Below are positions 1-11,800 of a stretch of DNA of 64,000 nucleotides, piece by piece. The notes under the pieces are model-generated. The model was not told where the DNA came from and made no database searches. It saw only the letters and a list, made by a program, of their open reading frames with translations. The stretch's first letter is position 1, and the number at the start of each line of letters is the position of its first letter. The DNA comes from Deinandra increscens subsp. villosa (lineage: Eukaryota > Streptophyta > Magnoliopsida > Asterales > Asteraceae). The stretch is taken from the NCBI GenBank assembly GCA_039602395.1, contig JBCNJP010000027.1, positions 36,031,841-36,095,840 on the forward strand. The letters are read 5' to 3'. The translations under genes and the position numbers were made by a program.

Positions 1-30
1 CCCTTTCTTCTTCATGGGGTTTTATTTATG

Positions 31-557
31 GAATATTTGATTTTAATAATCCCGGTTATCCCCTATTGGCCGATATTAATCCGTATTTCATTTATTCCCT
101 ACAATAAACCAGATTTTAAAAGGTGTTGGAATCTATTAGACCGCCGTTAAATGAACACTAACGCCATTAACTAAAATTTCACTTTTCGATGACTGGGCAT
201 CACGGTGCCGTCTTATGTGACATGTTTTTTTATAACTGGACTCAAATACAAAGGTTTTTAAAGGATTTCGTATGCTTTCATGCTTTGAAGAAGTTTTTTT
301 TAGGATTTTTGTAGTTTTTAGTAATGATTGATTGTTTTTGAAAACTTTTCTTCACATTCATAAAAAAAATGTCAGATAAGACGTCACCGTGATGCCCAGT
401 CATCAAAATGAAATTTACTTAAGGGCGTTAGTGACCATTTAACGGATGTCTAATAAATTCAAATACCTTTAAAATAAAGTTTATTGTAGGGAATAAATGA
501 AACACAGATTAATATCGGCAAATAAACAGTAACTAAGATTATTAAAATCCAATATTC
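31..557. mobile_element. Mutator-like foldback MITE with long TIRs
   Basis: The two ends form long imperfect inverted repeats of roughly 170-195 bp (about 31-228 against 369-557). The outer edge reads GAATATTTGATTTTAATAAT on the left and its near reverse complement on the right. The flanks carry TTTTATTTA at 20-28 and 558-566, a 9-bp direct repeat (one extra TG/G base pair sits between the left copy and the TIR). Long TIRs plus a 9-bp duplication are typical of Mutator-like elements. The 140-bp centre has no ORF, so the element is non-autonomous. The same style of ends (GGATTTTAATAAT) recurs at 14227-15341 and 15991-16352. Confidence 0.75.
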
Positions 558-808
558 TTTTATTTATTTTATTGAAATTTTATGTGAATTGGTTAAGCAC
601 ATTTTTATCCTCATTCTATCCTTATGAAGTAGATATGTCATTTAAGATGTGATTTGTGGTGATGTAAATAGCTTTAATCTTTCTATTTTTTGCTCATATA
701 TATGCTAATATACGTGACATAAATTTGTGCTCACATATACAGTTTAATTCAAATGAGTATATGAAATTGTATTGAATTATGATCATGTGTTTATGTGTTT
801 ATGTGTAG
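558..808. other. AT-rich 5' flank of the hAT remnant
   Basis: No ORF or repeat is evident here. The stretch ends in ATGTGTTTATGTGTAG directly before the ATG of the BED-finger exon, which looks like a splice acceptor. Part of this stretch may therefore be an intron or the 5' UTR of the hAT transposase gene. Confidence 0.35.
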
Positions 809-3264
809 ATGGTGGATTTTCATGATATATCATCAAGTGACTCGAGTGACGACAATGGGGATGGAAACAGACCCATTAACGAAAAACAAGCCGGGAAACG
901 ACCCGCTAAAAGAACTTACAAACCAAGAGAGAAAAGAGCACATGCTTGGAAGTATTTCACAAAATCCGTAGATGAAGCCATAGTAAAGAAAGCAAGGTGC
1001 ATGTATTGCAAGCGTGCAATATGTTGCAACTCCACAATAAATGGTACATCGACTCTCAATAAACATCTTAGAAGATGTGATGAAAACCCTGAAAATATTG
1101 GAAAAAGTAAATCTAAGCTTGATAGGAAACAGAATGATGAGTGTCAAACTAGTCTAAAACAATGAAAGTTTGACCCATCTAAAGTTAGAAAACCATTCAC
1201 CAAAATGATTATTATGGATGAACTTTCCATTTTCATGTGGTGAACGGGAAGGGTTTAGGGAGTTCGTTGAATCGATTGGTCCAAATGTTAAGATACTTTC
1301 ACGATTTATTGGTTCCCGTGACATTGTTGATTGTTATATGGCGGAGAAAAAAAGTTCAAATGCTTTTTTATTAAATCTAAACTAAGAGTGTCCTTCACAA
1401 CAGACACGTGAAAATAGAATCAACATATCAATTATATGTGTTTAACAACATATTTTATTGATAATGAGCGGAACTATCACAAGAGGGTTATTAATTTTTA
1501 GCCTATTTTAAGCCACATAGGTGCTAATATTGCTATTGAAATTGAGAAGTGTTTATAGGAATGAGTGATAGAAAATCTTATGGCGTTCACTATGGATAAC
1601 ACATCATCAAATGATGTGGCAGTTAGAGAATCGAGCAATAGGTTACTAAACTTTCTTAGTAAAGGCAAGTATCTAATTGTTAGATGTATTGCTCATATAA
1701 TTAACTTTATTGTTCAAGATGGTTTGAAAGCTCAAGATAAAATCATTGATTATATTTGAAACACAGTTAAATATGTGTTAGAGCATAAATATGTGTGTCA
1801 TGTGATGTATCTAGATTAGTTGATAGAGTTAGTGAGTCTAGTTAGTGTCTCAAGTCTCAACGAATTATGCTACGAACTCATGGTTCATGAGCAAAGAGCT
1901 CATGGTTTGTTGCTTAGCTAGGTTCGTTGGGCAGTGGCCACTATAAATAGGTAGTGGCTTGGTCATTTGAAACAACCTGTCTAAGTGAGTTTGTGCTAAG
2001 TGTGTGTTTCTGGGTGTATAACCAGAGAGAGCTTGTGTCATTGTATTCTCAAATAAATCAATAAACCAATCTCTTTATTTACTCTTCTTCATCATGAAAT
2101 CACCTTGATTAGTAGACGATTCGTCGCTCCATGTGTTTACAATATGTAAGGAAATCACCATCAGGCTTGCAATGTTTATAACGTGTACAAAAAGAAAGTC
2201 AATTGATTCAAAAGCCTTATTATCACTTCATGCTTGTACTAGATGGAATAGTACATGTGATATGTTAGAAAAAACAATCGTATTTGAAAATGCTTTTGAT
2301 GCATATCCCCTTAAAGATCCAAATTTTCAAAAGGACTTAGATGACATCCCCAATCGTTTTTATTGGACATATGCAAGAAAAACTGTTACTTTACTTGAGA
2401 TTTTCAAACAAAAAACCAAACAAGTTTCTTGCTCAAATTATGTCATAGCACATGAGGTTTATACTCATATTAATGATATTACTGAAAGCTTAGAGGAGCA
2501 ACATAAAGAAAATAGTAATCTTGGTGAGTTTAGGACTACGGTGGCATTGATGCAAGATAAGTTTGACAAATATTTTAGAGACAACTAGAAGAAAATATGT
2601 TGTATACTTCAGTTTGTGAATATCTTAGTCCCAATATATAAGCTTGAGTTAGTAGTGTTTGGGATTGAAAAAATTGTTGATTTGATGAAAGCATCCCGAT
2701 CCAATATGACTGAGGTTGAATATCAAGATTATCTTGATATTATGGTTGATGATGTGAGAAAATATATGAAGTTATTGGTTAAAGAATACGAGACATTATA
2801 TCCAACAAGATCTAGCAATCCGGTTCGGGGTGCAAGTGTTATCATGGTTTCAAATAGGCCTAGTAAAAATTCTCTTTTGACTAGATTCGAGCGACTTCGA
2901 GGTGGTTGTGCTCAGTCATCTAGTAAGAAAACCGAATTAGAAAATAACTCAAAGATGATGTTGAGGGAAAGAAAGACGATAATTTTGATATACTAATGGT
3001 GGAATGGTAATTCATCTTGATATCCCACCTTATCCAAGATGGTCAAGGGTAATAATTATTATATATATATATGCTTATTTAAAAAATTTATTAAATGCTT
3101 ATAGTTATTATATTGTTTTAGATATATTACCTATTCCGGTTTTAACTGTGGCTTCTGAGTCGGCTCTTTCCAATGACGGACATGTAGTAGACTCTTATAG
3201 AAGTTCATTATCACCAAAAATTGTCGAGACATTAATATGCACACAAGATCGGATTCGAACCTGA
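809..3264 (+). pseudogene. hAT-family transposase pseudogene
   Basis: hAT transposases cut and paste DNA in the nucleus. The parts appear in family order. At 809-1165 there is a BED-type zinc finger (residues about 45-90: W-K-Y-F, C-x2-C, then H-x4-C). At 1565-1759 there is a DNTSSND segment of the catalytic core. At 2150-2588 there is the CTRWNST region. At 2616-2996 comes the region beginning near VPIYKLE. At 3121-3264 is the C-terminal dimerisation motif (LPIPVLTVASESALS followed by DSYRSSLSP). An intron of about 70 bp seems to separate the last two parts (GT near 3050, TTTTAG at 3120). The gene is dead: there are stops after 1165, frameshifts around 1230-1560 and 2175, and a solo LTR splits it at 1776-2141. 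Confidence 0.85.
1776..2141 (+). mobile_element. Solo LTR (366 bp) inside the hAT gene
   Basis: The insert begins TGTTAGAGC and ends TTTACA, the usual TG...CA LTR boundaries. It is flanked by the 5-bp duplication ATATG at 1771-1775 and 2142-2146. It contains a TATA box (TATAAATA, 1942-1949) and AATAAA-type signals near 2051-2064, placing U3 and R in plus orientation. No internal region or second LTR is present, so this is a solo LTR left by LTR-LTR recombination. Reading across the single target copy gives a hAT-like stretch (KYVRKSPS), which confirms the boundaries. Its length suits a small Copia-type LTR, but the family is not determined. Confidence 0.85.
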
Positions 3265-4220
3265 AGAAAACAAATCCAAAAATTAATTATTCGGAAAATA
3301 TCGAAGAGCTTGCAAATGGTAATTTATCTATATTTACTAATCATCTCGTACTTAATTTAATTATTACTAATTGTTTGAATATTTAACTATTTTTAGATAT
3401 TGAAGAGACGATCAAGTCTATGATGGTTGATTAAAGAGTTCAATACGATGAGTTGTGGAATTTGGAACTTTTTGAATCGGTTATAAGTTGTTTGGATTTG
3501 TTTAATCTTAATTTGGTCAATGATTGCTCGAAACAATCTTTTGATTTTAATTTTTTGTGGTTTGCTTATTAAACAACATGTGTATGATGCAAGGATTGGT
3601 TTATTAAAAAATTCATATGTGTTTGTTTGTTTAAAAATATGTAAGGATATTTAAGGTCAGTTTGTGTTTGCAATGTGTTGGGTTAAAATTTATTGTTTGA
3701 AATAATGCAAGGATATAGCAAGGATATTTGTAGTGTGTAGTTGTTTAAAAAATCTGTAATTATATTGATAGGAACAGTCACAGCAGGATCTTTAAAAATA
3801 TAGCAAATAGCAACTTGATGTCTAGCAAGCGCAACTGCGCAAGTGAACATGATATACAGTTTGGTCCGACCCAAAACACCCTTCTTATTTGGTCCATGCT
3901 GTCCGATGTGTAGTTAATCCATTAAGTTATTTTTGGTCCAGGCCCAATACCAAGAACTGACGCGATATAAAAAGAGCCAAACCAGAACTGTGAGGGATTT
4001 TACAGCCCGCTTCCGGTTCTCAAGGGGTTTTCTTTTCGGTTCCGGTTCGATTCGAAGTTTCGAACCCAATAATCAAACCCTAAATTGTGCTCAATTGTAG
4101 GCCGGTACAAAATCCCAATTGGTATTGTTAATTAAATTAGATAAAAATTTAATTTATAATTATTAAATCAATAATAGTTATTTAAATCAATAAATAAATA
4201 TATATTACATACTATGATAG
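3265..4220. other. hAT 3' flank and non-coding sequence
   Basis: No coding sequence is seen. 3996-4095 carries repeated CCGGTTC/GGTTCCGGTTCGATTCG motifs. These resemble subterminal motifs of hAT elements, so the end of the hAT element may lie near 4100, but I could not fix a terminal repeat or target duplication. Confidence 0.35.
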
Positions 4221-4241
4221 AACCCGTGTATTACACGGGTT
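4221..4241 (-). other. Perfect palindrome, Helitron-like 3' hairpin
   Basis: AACCCGTGTA and TACACGGGTT flank a single T, a perfect 10-bp stem. Read on the minus strand, the hairpin is followed after a few bases by CATAGT, which resembles a degraded Helitron 3' end (hairpin, then CTRR before T). The strict CTRR is missing, so the call is tentative. Confidence 0.35.
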
Positions 4242-4558
4242 TAATTATTGAAATTTAATACATAATTCACGTTAAAGATTCACATAAAAAGGTATTTTAA
4301 TAGATGTTATTGTAAAGAATATTCATCCACTACGAGGAGCACAAAGAGATTGGTGTACAAGTTTTTTAAACTCTTCAGTTGATTGCAATCTAATACTCCA
4401 GGAAGCAAAATTATCTGAATTTTTTTTTTAAATTGTTATGGATAAAAAACCAAAACATAAATTATGGATACAAAAAATATGTACCATTCAATAAAATATT
4501 GTCACAATAAAATATAACATCCCAAAATTTCATAAATCAGTAAATACGTGACTATATA

Positions 4559-4594
<36 letters not shown>

Positions 4595-5429
4595 CATGTT
4601 ATACGTGTTTAAAAAGACATGGTTATACGTGTTTAAAATATCATGTTATATATGTTTATATGTGAATACGTGTGAAATATATGTGGTGATAATCCAAATA
4701 GATAAATGCGTAATGAATACGTATCTAAAAGATAACATGGTAAAATATTGATAAAATGTATGAATACGTGTTTGAAATAGGAATATACGTATTTGAAATC
4801 ATCAAGATAAAATGTTGATGTATATATATTTATTATAGGTTTAGTAAATATATATATGTATGTGAAAAATGCACAAATAATAGTTAACGAGAAAGAAAAT
4901 AGATAAATATATAATATTCATACATAAAATATATAATTATATTCCTCGTTATACGTAACCGAACCTTCAATCATGTTAGAAATATATTTAGAAAAGTTTT
5001 AGGACATGAAATAATAACTACATCAAAAGATAAAGGGTTAATATGCATTAAATAGAAGTTGGAGGACTAAAAGTGTAATTTATGTAAATATATAAACGTA
5101 TGTATATATATATATCATCGAACGTATCCCAGACCTTCAAAACTATTAGAAATATACCCTTAAGTGTTTTATAGCATAAAATAACAATCGGTAGAAGTTC
5201 ATGGGTTAAAATTGTAAAATAAAAGTACAGGGACCAATCCTGGCAAATCAGCAAACTTGGCTCGCGGGTCGCGAGGACCCTTTCCTCCCTGTCACGATAC
5301 GCGACACTTTACAGGTCACGTTTTTGCCACATCCTTCGACTTGCAGCCCACGATTGCCCTATTTTCGTGTCAAGTCCGGTTGATTATTCATCTCCATACG
5401 TGTTAGAAGCTAGGGCCGACCCTTTCCAG

Positions 5430-5580
5430 TATAAATACTCGATCAATTGTTCCAGATTCACTCACCAATTCCCGGATTTAGATCCTTAAAAACCCTAAAC
5501 CACAACCAAGTCTTCCTTTGCAAAATTCAAGCAAAGGGCGAGGAGTTAAGATGCCATTTTCTGCAGATCTACATCTTTTG
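5430..5580 (+). promoter_or_regulatory. LTR promoter and short spliced leader exon
   Basis: TATAAATAC at 5430-5438 lies about 30 bp upstream of the likely transcription start. An ATG at 5551 opens ten codons and runs straight into a good donor (TTTTG then GTATGT at 5581). This looks like the U3/R border of the large LTR followed by a short leader exon. Confidence 0.4.
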
Positions 5581-6046
5581 GTATGTTCTTTAAAAGCCCT
5601 TAATCAATTTTGACTAATATCGTTATTTTGAGCGAGTTCTAAAAATGTATAAAATTAGGGTTATTAGACTTGTTTTAATAAAATTGAACAATCGGGTGGG
5701 AATTAAGGTCTGAATTTTTTTGTAAGTAATCCTAAATAATGTGTATTAAGAAAGCTCTAAGTTTATTTCACAATTGGAAAAAGGTTTGGTAAAGGTTTTG
5801 TAAACGGGTCAAAATTAGGGTTTTCGTAACGTTGTTCTGCCCAAATTGAGTAAACGATGTTGAATTAAGCTTTGATATTTTAAACGATATTATAAACTAT
5901 TATAATGGATAATACACTAAGTCGGTTTCAAATAAATTTGAGTTTAGATAATAAACTGAGAAATACACGAAATTAGGATTTCTAAATATGATTAATCATA
6001 TAAAATAATCTAGAGGGTACGGGGACTTGAGTTTTGGTATGGTAAC

Positions 6047-6054
<8 letters not shown>

Positions 6055-6084
<30 letters not shown>
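6055..6084. repeat. (TA)n microsatellite
   Basis: A simple TA run inside the large solo LTR; nothing else is seen in it. Confidence 0.9.
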
Positions 6085-6086
<2 letters not shown>

Positions 6087-6807
6087 TATATGAGTTTAAA
6101 ATGGATAAGTAACAAAGTATTAAAGATACCGAGCTAATCAGATATTTAGAAGTTCGTGCGGACCGGAAGGGTAGGCGCCTGTACATTGGGGTTTTTTGGC
6201 AAAGCGGGGATGTCGCATAAATCCCAACTGGGACCTGACATACCTCACTAGGCGATCCTGGAGTGAGCGTTTACTTATAGGAATGCGTGTCTTCATATTA
6301 TCAATAAAAATGTTATTATGCATATAAGGACATTTTGGTCATTTTGGCCTTTAAAGAAATAAACCTTAATAAAATGTTATTAAGATAATAAGATATAAGT
6401 AAACATATGTATTATTTATAATGACCTTGCATTAATGCGATCCGATACACGATTAGGTTAAATATGGACCATAACGGAGATTTTGTCTGAATAATCGATT
6501 AAAGAGATAAGGTGAGTTTCTACAAGCCCTAATATATATAGTGAGTCATATGAGGCCACTATTAAATGTTTTAAATGCTCTTAAATGTTTTTGGGCTGGT
6601 ATACATACAATATTTATGAAAATATATTCAAGATAATTGTAACTTGATATATACGTGTTATGTGATGAAGTTGTTGCTAAATTGCTTATACGTGTTATGC
6701 AATTATATTGAATTTAATGTGATGTATATACTTGCTTGAACTTAAGTAGCCAAAACTATCCTTTGAAATGGGTTGTATATACTTGCTTGAACTTAAGTAG
6801 CCAAAAC

Positions 6808-7156
6808 TGAAAATGCGTGAGCATTGGATCGTCTACTCGATCTAGCTATTCGGACATCGAAACGTAATTAACCGATTGTTTTATTGATCAAACGAGAACA
6901 ATTACAATCAGTAAACACTTAGAATCAGACACAGAGAATACACACTCAGAAACACACACTTAAGAGATCTCGCACGCTCAGAACCCCTCAACACAAAGAC
7001 CAAACAACTATATATACCCGATCGGCCGAACTCCCTCCGAACCTCAGGTTCGGCCGGTCCGAACTTCAGGTTCGGACCTAGTTCGGCCAACCCTATATTG
7101 ACTTGAACTTAGTCTTCATTTGATACTTCACACGACGCACATTTCATGTACCAACA
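6808..7156 (-). repeat. 3' LTR of element A
   Basis: On the plus strand the LTR runs TGAAAATGCG...GTACCAACA, so in element orientation it starts TGTTGG and ends TTTTCA. A TATA-like ACTATATATA lies near 7009-7018. Two adjacent hairpins built from CCGAAC/GTTCGG lie at 7037-7053 and 7056-7078. Confidence 0.95.
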
Positions 7157-7168
7157 AACTCCCCCTCG
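7157..7168 (-). promoter_or_regulatory. Polypurine tract of element A
   Basis: On the minus strand this reads AGGGGGAGTTT, immediately before the 3' LTR start TGTTGG. That is the position expected for the plus-strand primer. Similar AGGGGGAG tracts recur at about 7230, 8571 and 8583. Confidence 0.8.
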
Positions 7169-8857
7169 TCGTGTGCAGTATCCTCCTCTAATTTCTTCAA
7201 TATCATCAAAACTGTATCTTCAATCAAGCTCCCCCTCAAGTTAAAATCTCGTTCGTCCAATGAGATAAATCTTGGAACAAACTCCTCCTCAACTCGATCG
7301 TAGCTCAGTCTTGAATACTTGATGACATTCAGTTTATCTCTGGTCTTTATCAACAGCTTCAGAAGACTTGAAGTTGTGATAGCTTGCACGACAGCATCCT
7401 GCATTACCACTTAAATAATCTTGGCGCAAAACGTCTCTTCGAGACTCCAAGATATGATTTTGAAAATGGATTTTATATCACGTGTTGATCAGATCGAAAA
7501 TAAAGCAGAAACAAAATCTTTTTGGCTTTTTGAAAGTTTATATCAAAACACACCTAAAATCTTTTTGGTCTTTTCTAAAATGAAATGATATTGCAATACA
7601 GAATCAGACACTATTTTTGGTATAAGAAAGATCACTATACAGGATCATATTGGTCATAACGCACTGAACTACACTTCAATTTCAATTAATTGAAGCACAC
7701 AAGTCATGTCGATTGCTGGTATAATTTGTCCATCTTAAGCTCAGACAGAATCATACTCATAACATCTGGATATGTTAAGGTATTAATTAGATTTGCTTTG
7801 ACCAGTGTACCCCACACTATCAGACATATTCAGACATTTTCTGTTTTTCTTTCTTTTCCTTTTGTGTGATTGCATTTGTGAATTGTCACATTGCATAATA
7901 TTTTTTATGATATAGTCAACTGTGTTCCATGCAAAAAGAAATAAGAACGTTAAATCGTCTACCTTAAGGTCGATCTTTCGATACGCAGATAAGGCCTCGG
8001 ATTTAACAAAAAAAAAAATAAAACAAGTTGAAATTGTATAACTCAACAACAATCAGATCGGTACTCCCGTACACGCAGAGAAAGTCCGATGAGTTATACG
8101 AAACACCAAAGAAAATAAAGCAGAACGTCAAACGAACAACAATCAGGTCGGTCTTTCGACACGCAGAGAAAGTCCGATCGTTTGACAAAATAAAGAAAAT
8201 CAAACAAGTTGAAATCTTTGCAAAATGAACACATGTGTACACAGAGACTTCTCATTACTATTGTCACACTTATTTTTCTTTTTGTGTCATGAAATATGCA
8301 TCAAGATGTTGTCCACTTGGTCAAGCATTAGTATTTAGTGTATATCACATCTGAAAACTTTCTGATTTGTCGAGCCTACCAAGCACATCAAACAATGATC
8401 TTATGGCTCTTTCATCTACTCTATCCATGAGTCAGATACGTACGCCAATGTACCATCATTTCCCAATGATCAATTTCTCACAATTTTATATTTTGCATGT
8501 ATTCACCTTCCTTCATTATATATTTTGCATGTATTCACCTTCTCCCCATACCATGCATTTTCTCAATTACTCCCCCTTTCTTACAATTCTCCCCCTTAAA
8601 ATGAAAACTCTATTTTTGGATTTTCATTTTACACAAAAACAAGACTCTATTTTTGGCTTTTTTTTTTTTTTGAGAAAAATGTGTAAACAAATAAAAGTGA
8701 TCAATCAACACGGATATGTTTCAAATTTTAGAATTCAGAAAATTTGCATATGAAAAAAATTTGTCATGAATTTTAAATTAAGCAGAAAACTCCTCCATCA
8801 ACAACTTTGCAATCGTCGATAGGTCTTCTAGAAGTTCCTGCACACTGGTCAAACTGA
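7169..8857 (-). other. 3' non-coding internal region of element A
   Basis: 1.7 kb between the gag stop and the PPT with no convincing gene. A short minus-strand ORF (7144-7410, 88 aa) ends inside the LTR and has no recognised domain. The stretch holds the three tandem hairpin cassettes at 7949-8186, extra PPT-like tracts, and a short direct repeat (TATATTTTGCATGTATTCACC type) near 8487-8540. A pol gene would normally begin here, and none is seen. Confidence 0.7.
7949..8186 (-). repeat. Three tandem stem-loop cassettes with compensatory stems
   Basis: Three units spaced about 87-91 bp apart share a core (ATCAG-TCGGT ... ACGCAGAGAAAGTCCGAT in units 2 and 3, diverged in unit 1) and A-rich spacers ending ACAAGTTGAAAT. 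Each is closed by a different perfect stem. Unit 1 pairs 7949-7956 with 8000-8007 (GTTAAATC/GATTTAAC). Unit 2 pairs 8036-8044 with 8091-8099 (GTATAACTC/GAGTTATAC). Unit 3 pairs 8127-8135 with 8178-8186 (GTCAAACGA/TCGTTTGAC). A small apical hairpin also changes in step (ATC/GAT, GTAC/GTAC, GTC/GAC). Kept pairing with changed sequence is the signature of selected RNA structure. Confidence 0.85.
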
Positions 8858-11800
8858 TTAGGTCACAAATGACCCGAAGCGAATCGCTTCTGGTCGACCA
8901 GTATCCTTATTTTGCTTTGAAACCACCTTAGGTTTCCATTGTTGTTGTTTTGGTAATTCAGTTTTCGATGAAACATGCACAGGTGACTGTGATGATGAAC
9001 CTACATTTTGATCTTTTGAAAACTTTGGAACAAAACGTTTTTGTTTTTGAAAGAATGTAGGCTCAACTTCATCAAAAACTCTGCCTTGTTCATTAAAGAA
9101 CTTAGGTTGGGCAGGTTTACCAAAAACTGATTTCTGATGAAATCTTTGTGATGAATCAACAGGTGAGGGACATTCTTTGGCCATATGCCCTGGACGACGA
9201 CAAATATAACAAATTCTTGTCGTTTTATCCCATCTTTGATGTACCTGCGAAGAATACACATGAATATCTCGAACATGATCAGAATTAGAATCATATACCT
9301 GATGACGATGATCATGCACCCATTTAGAAGTTGGGCTACGAGATTGAGAACTTGCAGACGAAATATTATCTTTCACAAAAACTTCGGAAATCTTCCGAGC
9401 ATCAACGCAATGAAGAGGAAATTCTTTGTCAGAAAACAATTGATCAGAACCCTTGAGTTTGTAGAATCTCTCAGGTTGAACTTTTTCAGCTTTAAAAACC
9501 TCCTTCTTCACTTGTTTCATTTTAAGTTTCTTCAAACTTTGTGCTTCAGATGCTGGAACCTTCTCAACTTGAACCTTCTTTTCATGAAATCCCAGACCAA
9601 CTTGTTTACCAGATATCTTCTCCTCAGAATTTGAACTCTGATGTCCATTCTTAGCCAATCTTGTGAATTCAGCTTTCATATCAGTGATTTTCTTCTGATC
9701 ATAAAAAATAGTCTCATCAATTTCAGGTTGAGACGGAATCTTGTCACTGGATGTAGCCGACTTCTCATTATCAGCAGAAAAAGAACCCGAAACAAACTTT
9801 GGTGCTGGAGAAATCTGAGATTTCAAACCCTTTGTATTGTTCTTCTTGTTTTTCTTCTTCTTGACAACTTTTGCTTCTTCAGAGTTAGCAGATGAAATCT
9901 TTGAATAGTCAACATCCTCAACATGTTCCTTCACCTCTTTGAATGCTTCTTTAATATGAGCAGGGGGCGATGCAGTTTTATCAAACATCCTCTCAAAATT
10001 CGCATCATTTGCTAAGAAGCTTGTGAAAACTTGAGAATTTGAAACATTGTTGAGAAGTCTTTTAGCATCAAGAACTTGAATTTTGAGATCAGAAATTTGC
10101 TGTTGAGCTTCTGCAAATTCCTTTTCTTTAGCAATCAAACGCTTGGCAACTTTGTGAGTTTCAAATTTTTGTAAGCGAAGAGTATCAAGTCCTTCATGTA
10201 ATTCCTTCTTTAGTTTAGCTTCATTTCTCTTTTGAATTTCCAGATTTGCAGTTTGCACCTTATTAACCCTAGTCAATTCCCGCTTTTCATCCAACAACTT
10301 TTCCATATCAACTTGATATGCTTTAAGTTTAACATCAGATTCTTCAACTCTCTTAGTTAGCAGATCAAGCTTGGCCTTGGATTTGTCAAACAAATTCTGG
10401 AAATCATTCGCTGCATCTTCTGCCTCGTCCTTCCATTTCTTTACTTCTTGCATCAAACCATCCTTTTCTTCACAAATCTCAGTTTTTGAAATTTCAACGC
10501 TTTTCTTATCTTGCTTCAAAACATCTATGACTTCATTCAACATTTTGATTTCAGTAACCAAACCCTCATTCTTCAAAACCAACTCTGTTTCATGTTCTTT
10601 AGAAATTTTCAAATCAGAATTAATCACATCAAATGCCTCAGACAATTGTTGAACCTTCTTTATCAACAAAGCATTTTCCTTCATCAGGCTTTCCAAGTTT
10701 TCAGCAGATTCATAAGAACTTGGAATTGAACTAGTATCAGAACTAGTATCTGAACAATAATCTTCTTGTAAATCATGAGTAACTATTAAGGCTGATGAAT
10801 CATATCCAAATTGTTTACCCCAATCAATAGTACCACCTTTTTGGACTGTTAAAGCTGTTGTCTTGCCTGTGTTACTTGTAGATGGTTGAGTAAAACCAGG
10901 TTTGGATGATTGTGGAGGAGCAGATTTCTGTTGACATTCTTTGGCAAAATGTCCAAGCTGTTGACATTTATAACATGTTAATTTTGACTTGTCGAAACCC
11001 AATTTATCACCAGAAATACGTCTTCCATGTTTCTTGAAAAATCTCTTTGACCGTTGACATAACATAGCATATTGCCACGAAACATCCAATTCAGTCAATT
11101 GATCATCATCAAGTTCATCAAGATCTTCACTGGTTAACTTTGCATCAGCAACATTTTTGAGAATCAAACCAAACGATGATGAAATCAATGCAGAAATCAT
11201 TTTGGCACAATCTTCCGTTGATTCAGCCGAGAAAGCACTTTGAGTTGAAATATTCGGAATTGTGAAATGGCAACCTCTTGAAGAATTATTATCAGAATTT
11301 CCTGAAGCTCCAGCTAGAAAAGCAACACTTGGTGCAGAATTCAAATTTGGTTTAGCTTTAGCATTCATGCTTGCTGAATTTTCACCATGATACAACTCAG
11401 GATGTTGCAAGGTAGCAGTTGATTTCTTTGAATTTAACATTTCCATTTCACGAGCATGAAGCTTTCCAGTAAGCTCATGAAATGTCAACGTTGAGTATTC
11501 TTTATCATGAGTGATAAGCAAAACATAATTTTCCCATTTGTCTGGTAATGCTTCCATAATCTTTTCCTTTAACTCTTCATCAGTTTTCTCAATTCCCACA
11601 ATCTTCAATTCACTAATCAGATGAGATAACCTTGAGACAAGAGCTGTTATATTTTCATTCTCATAATGCTGGAAATTATCAAATTCCTTACTCAAAACCT
11701 TCTTCCGACTTTTCTTATACTGATCATTTCCTTCACACCTTGCTGATAAAGCATCCCATAACTGCTTTGACTTCTTACACGTGCTGAATTGATGTAACAG

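Noticed and set aside
6908..7090. 60-aa ORF, also present at 12741-12923
   Set aside because: It lies wholly inside the LTRs of element A and has no domain; duplicated only because the LTRs are.
7144..7410. 88-aa ORF as a second gene of element A
   Set aside because: It runs from the non-coding region into the LTR, spans the PPT and has no recognisable domain or conservation evidence.
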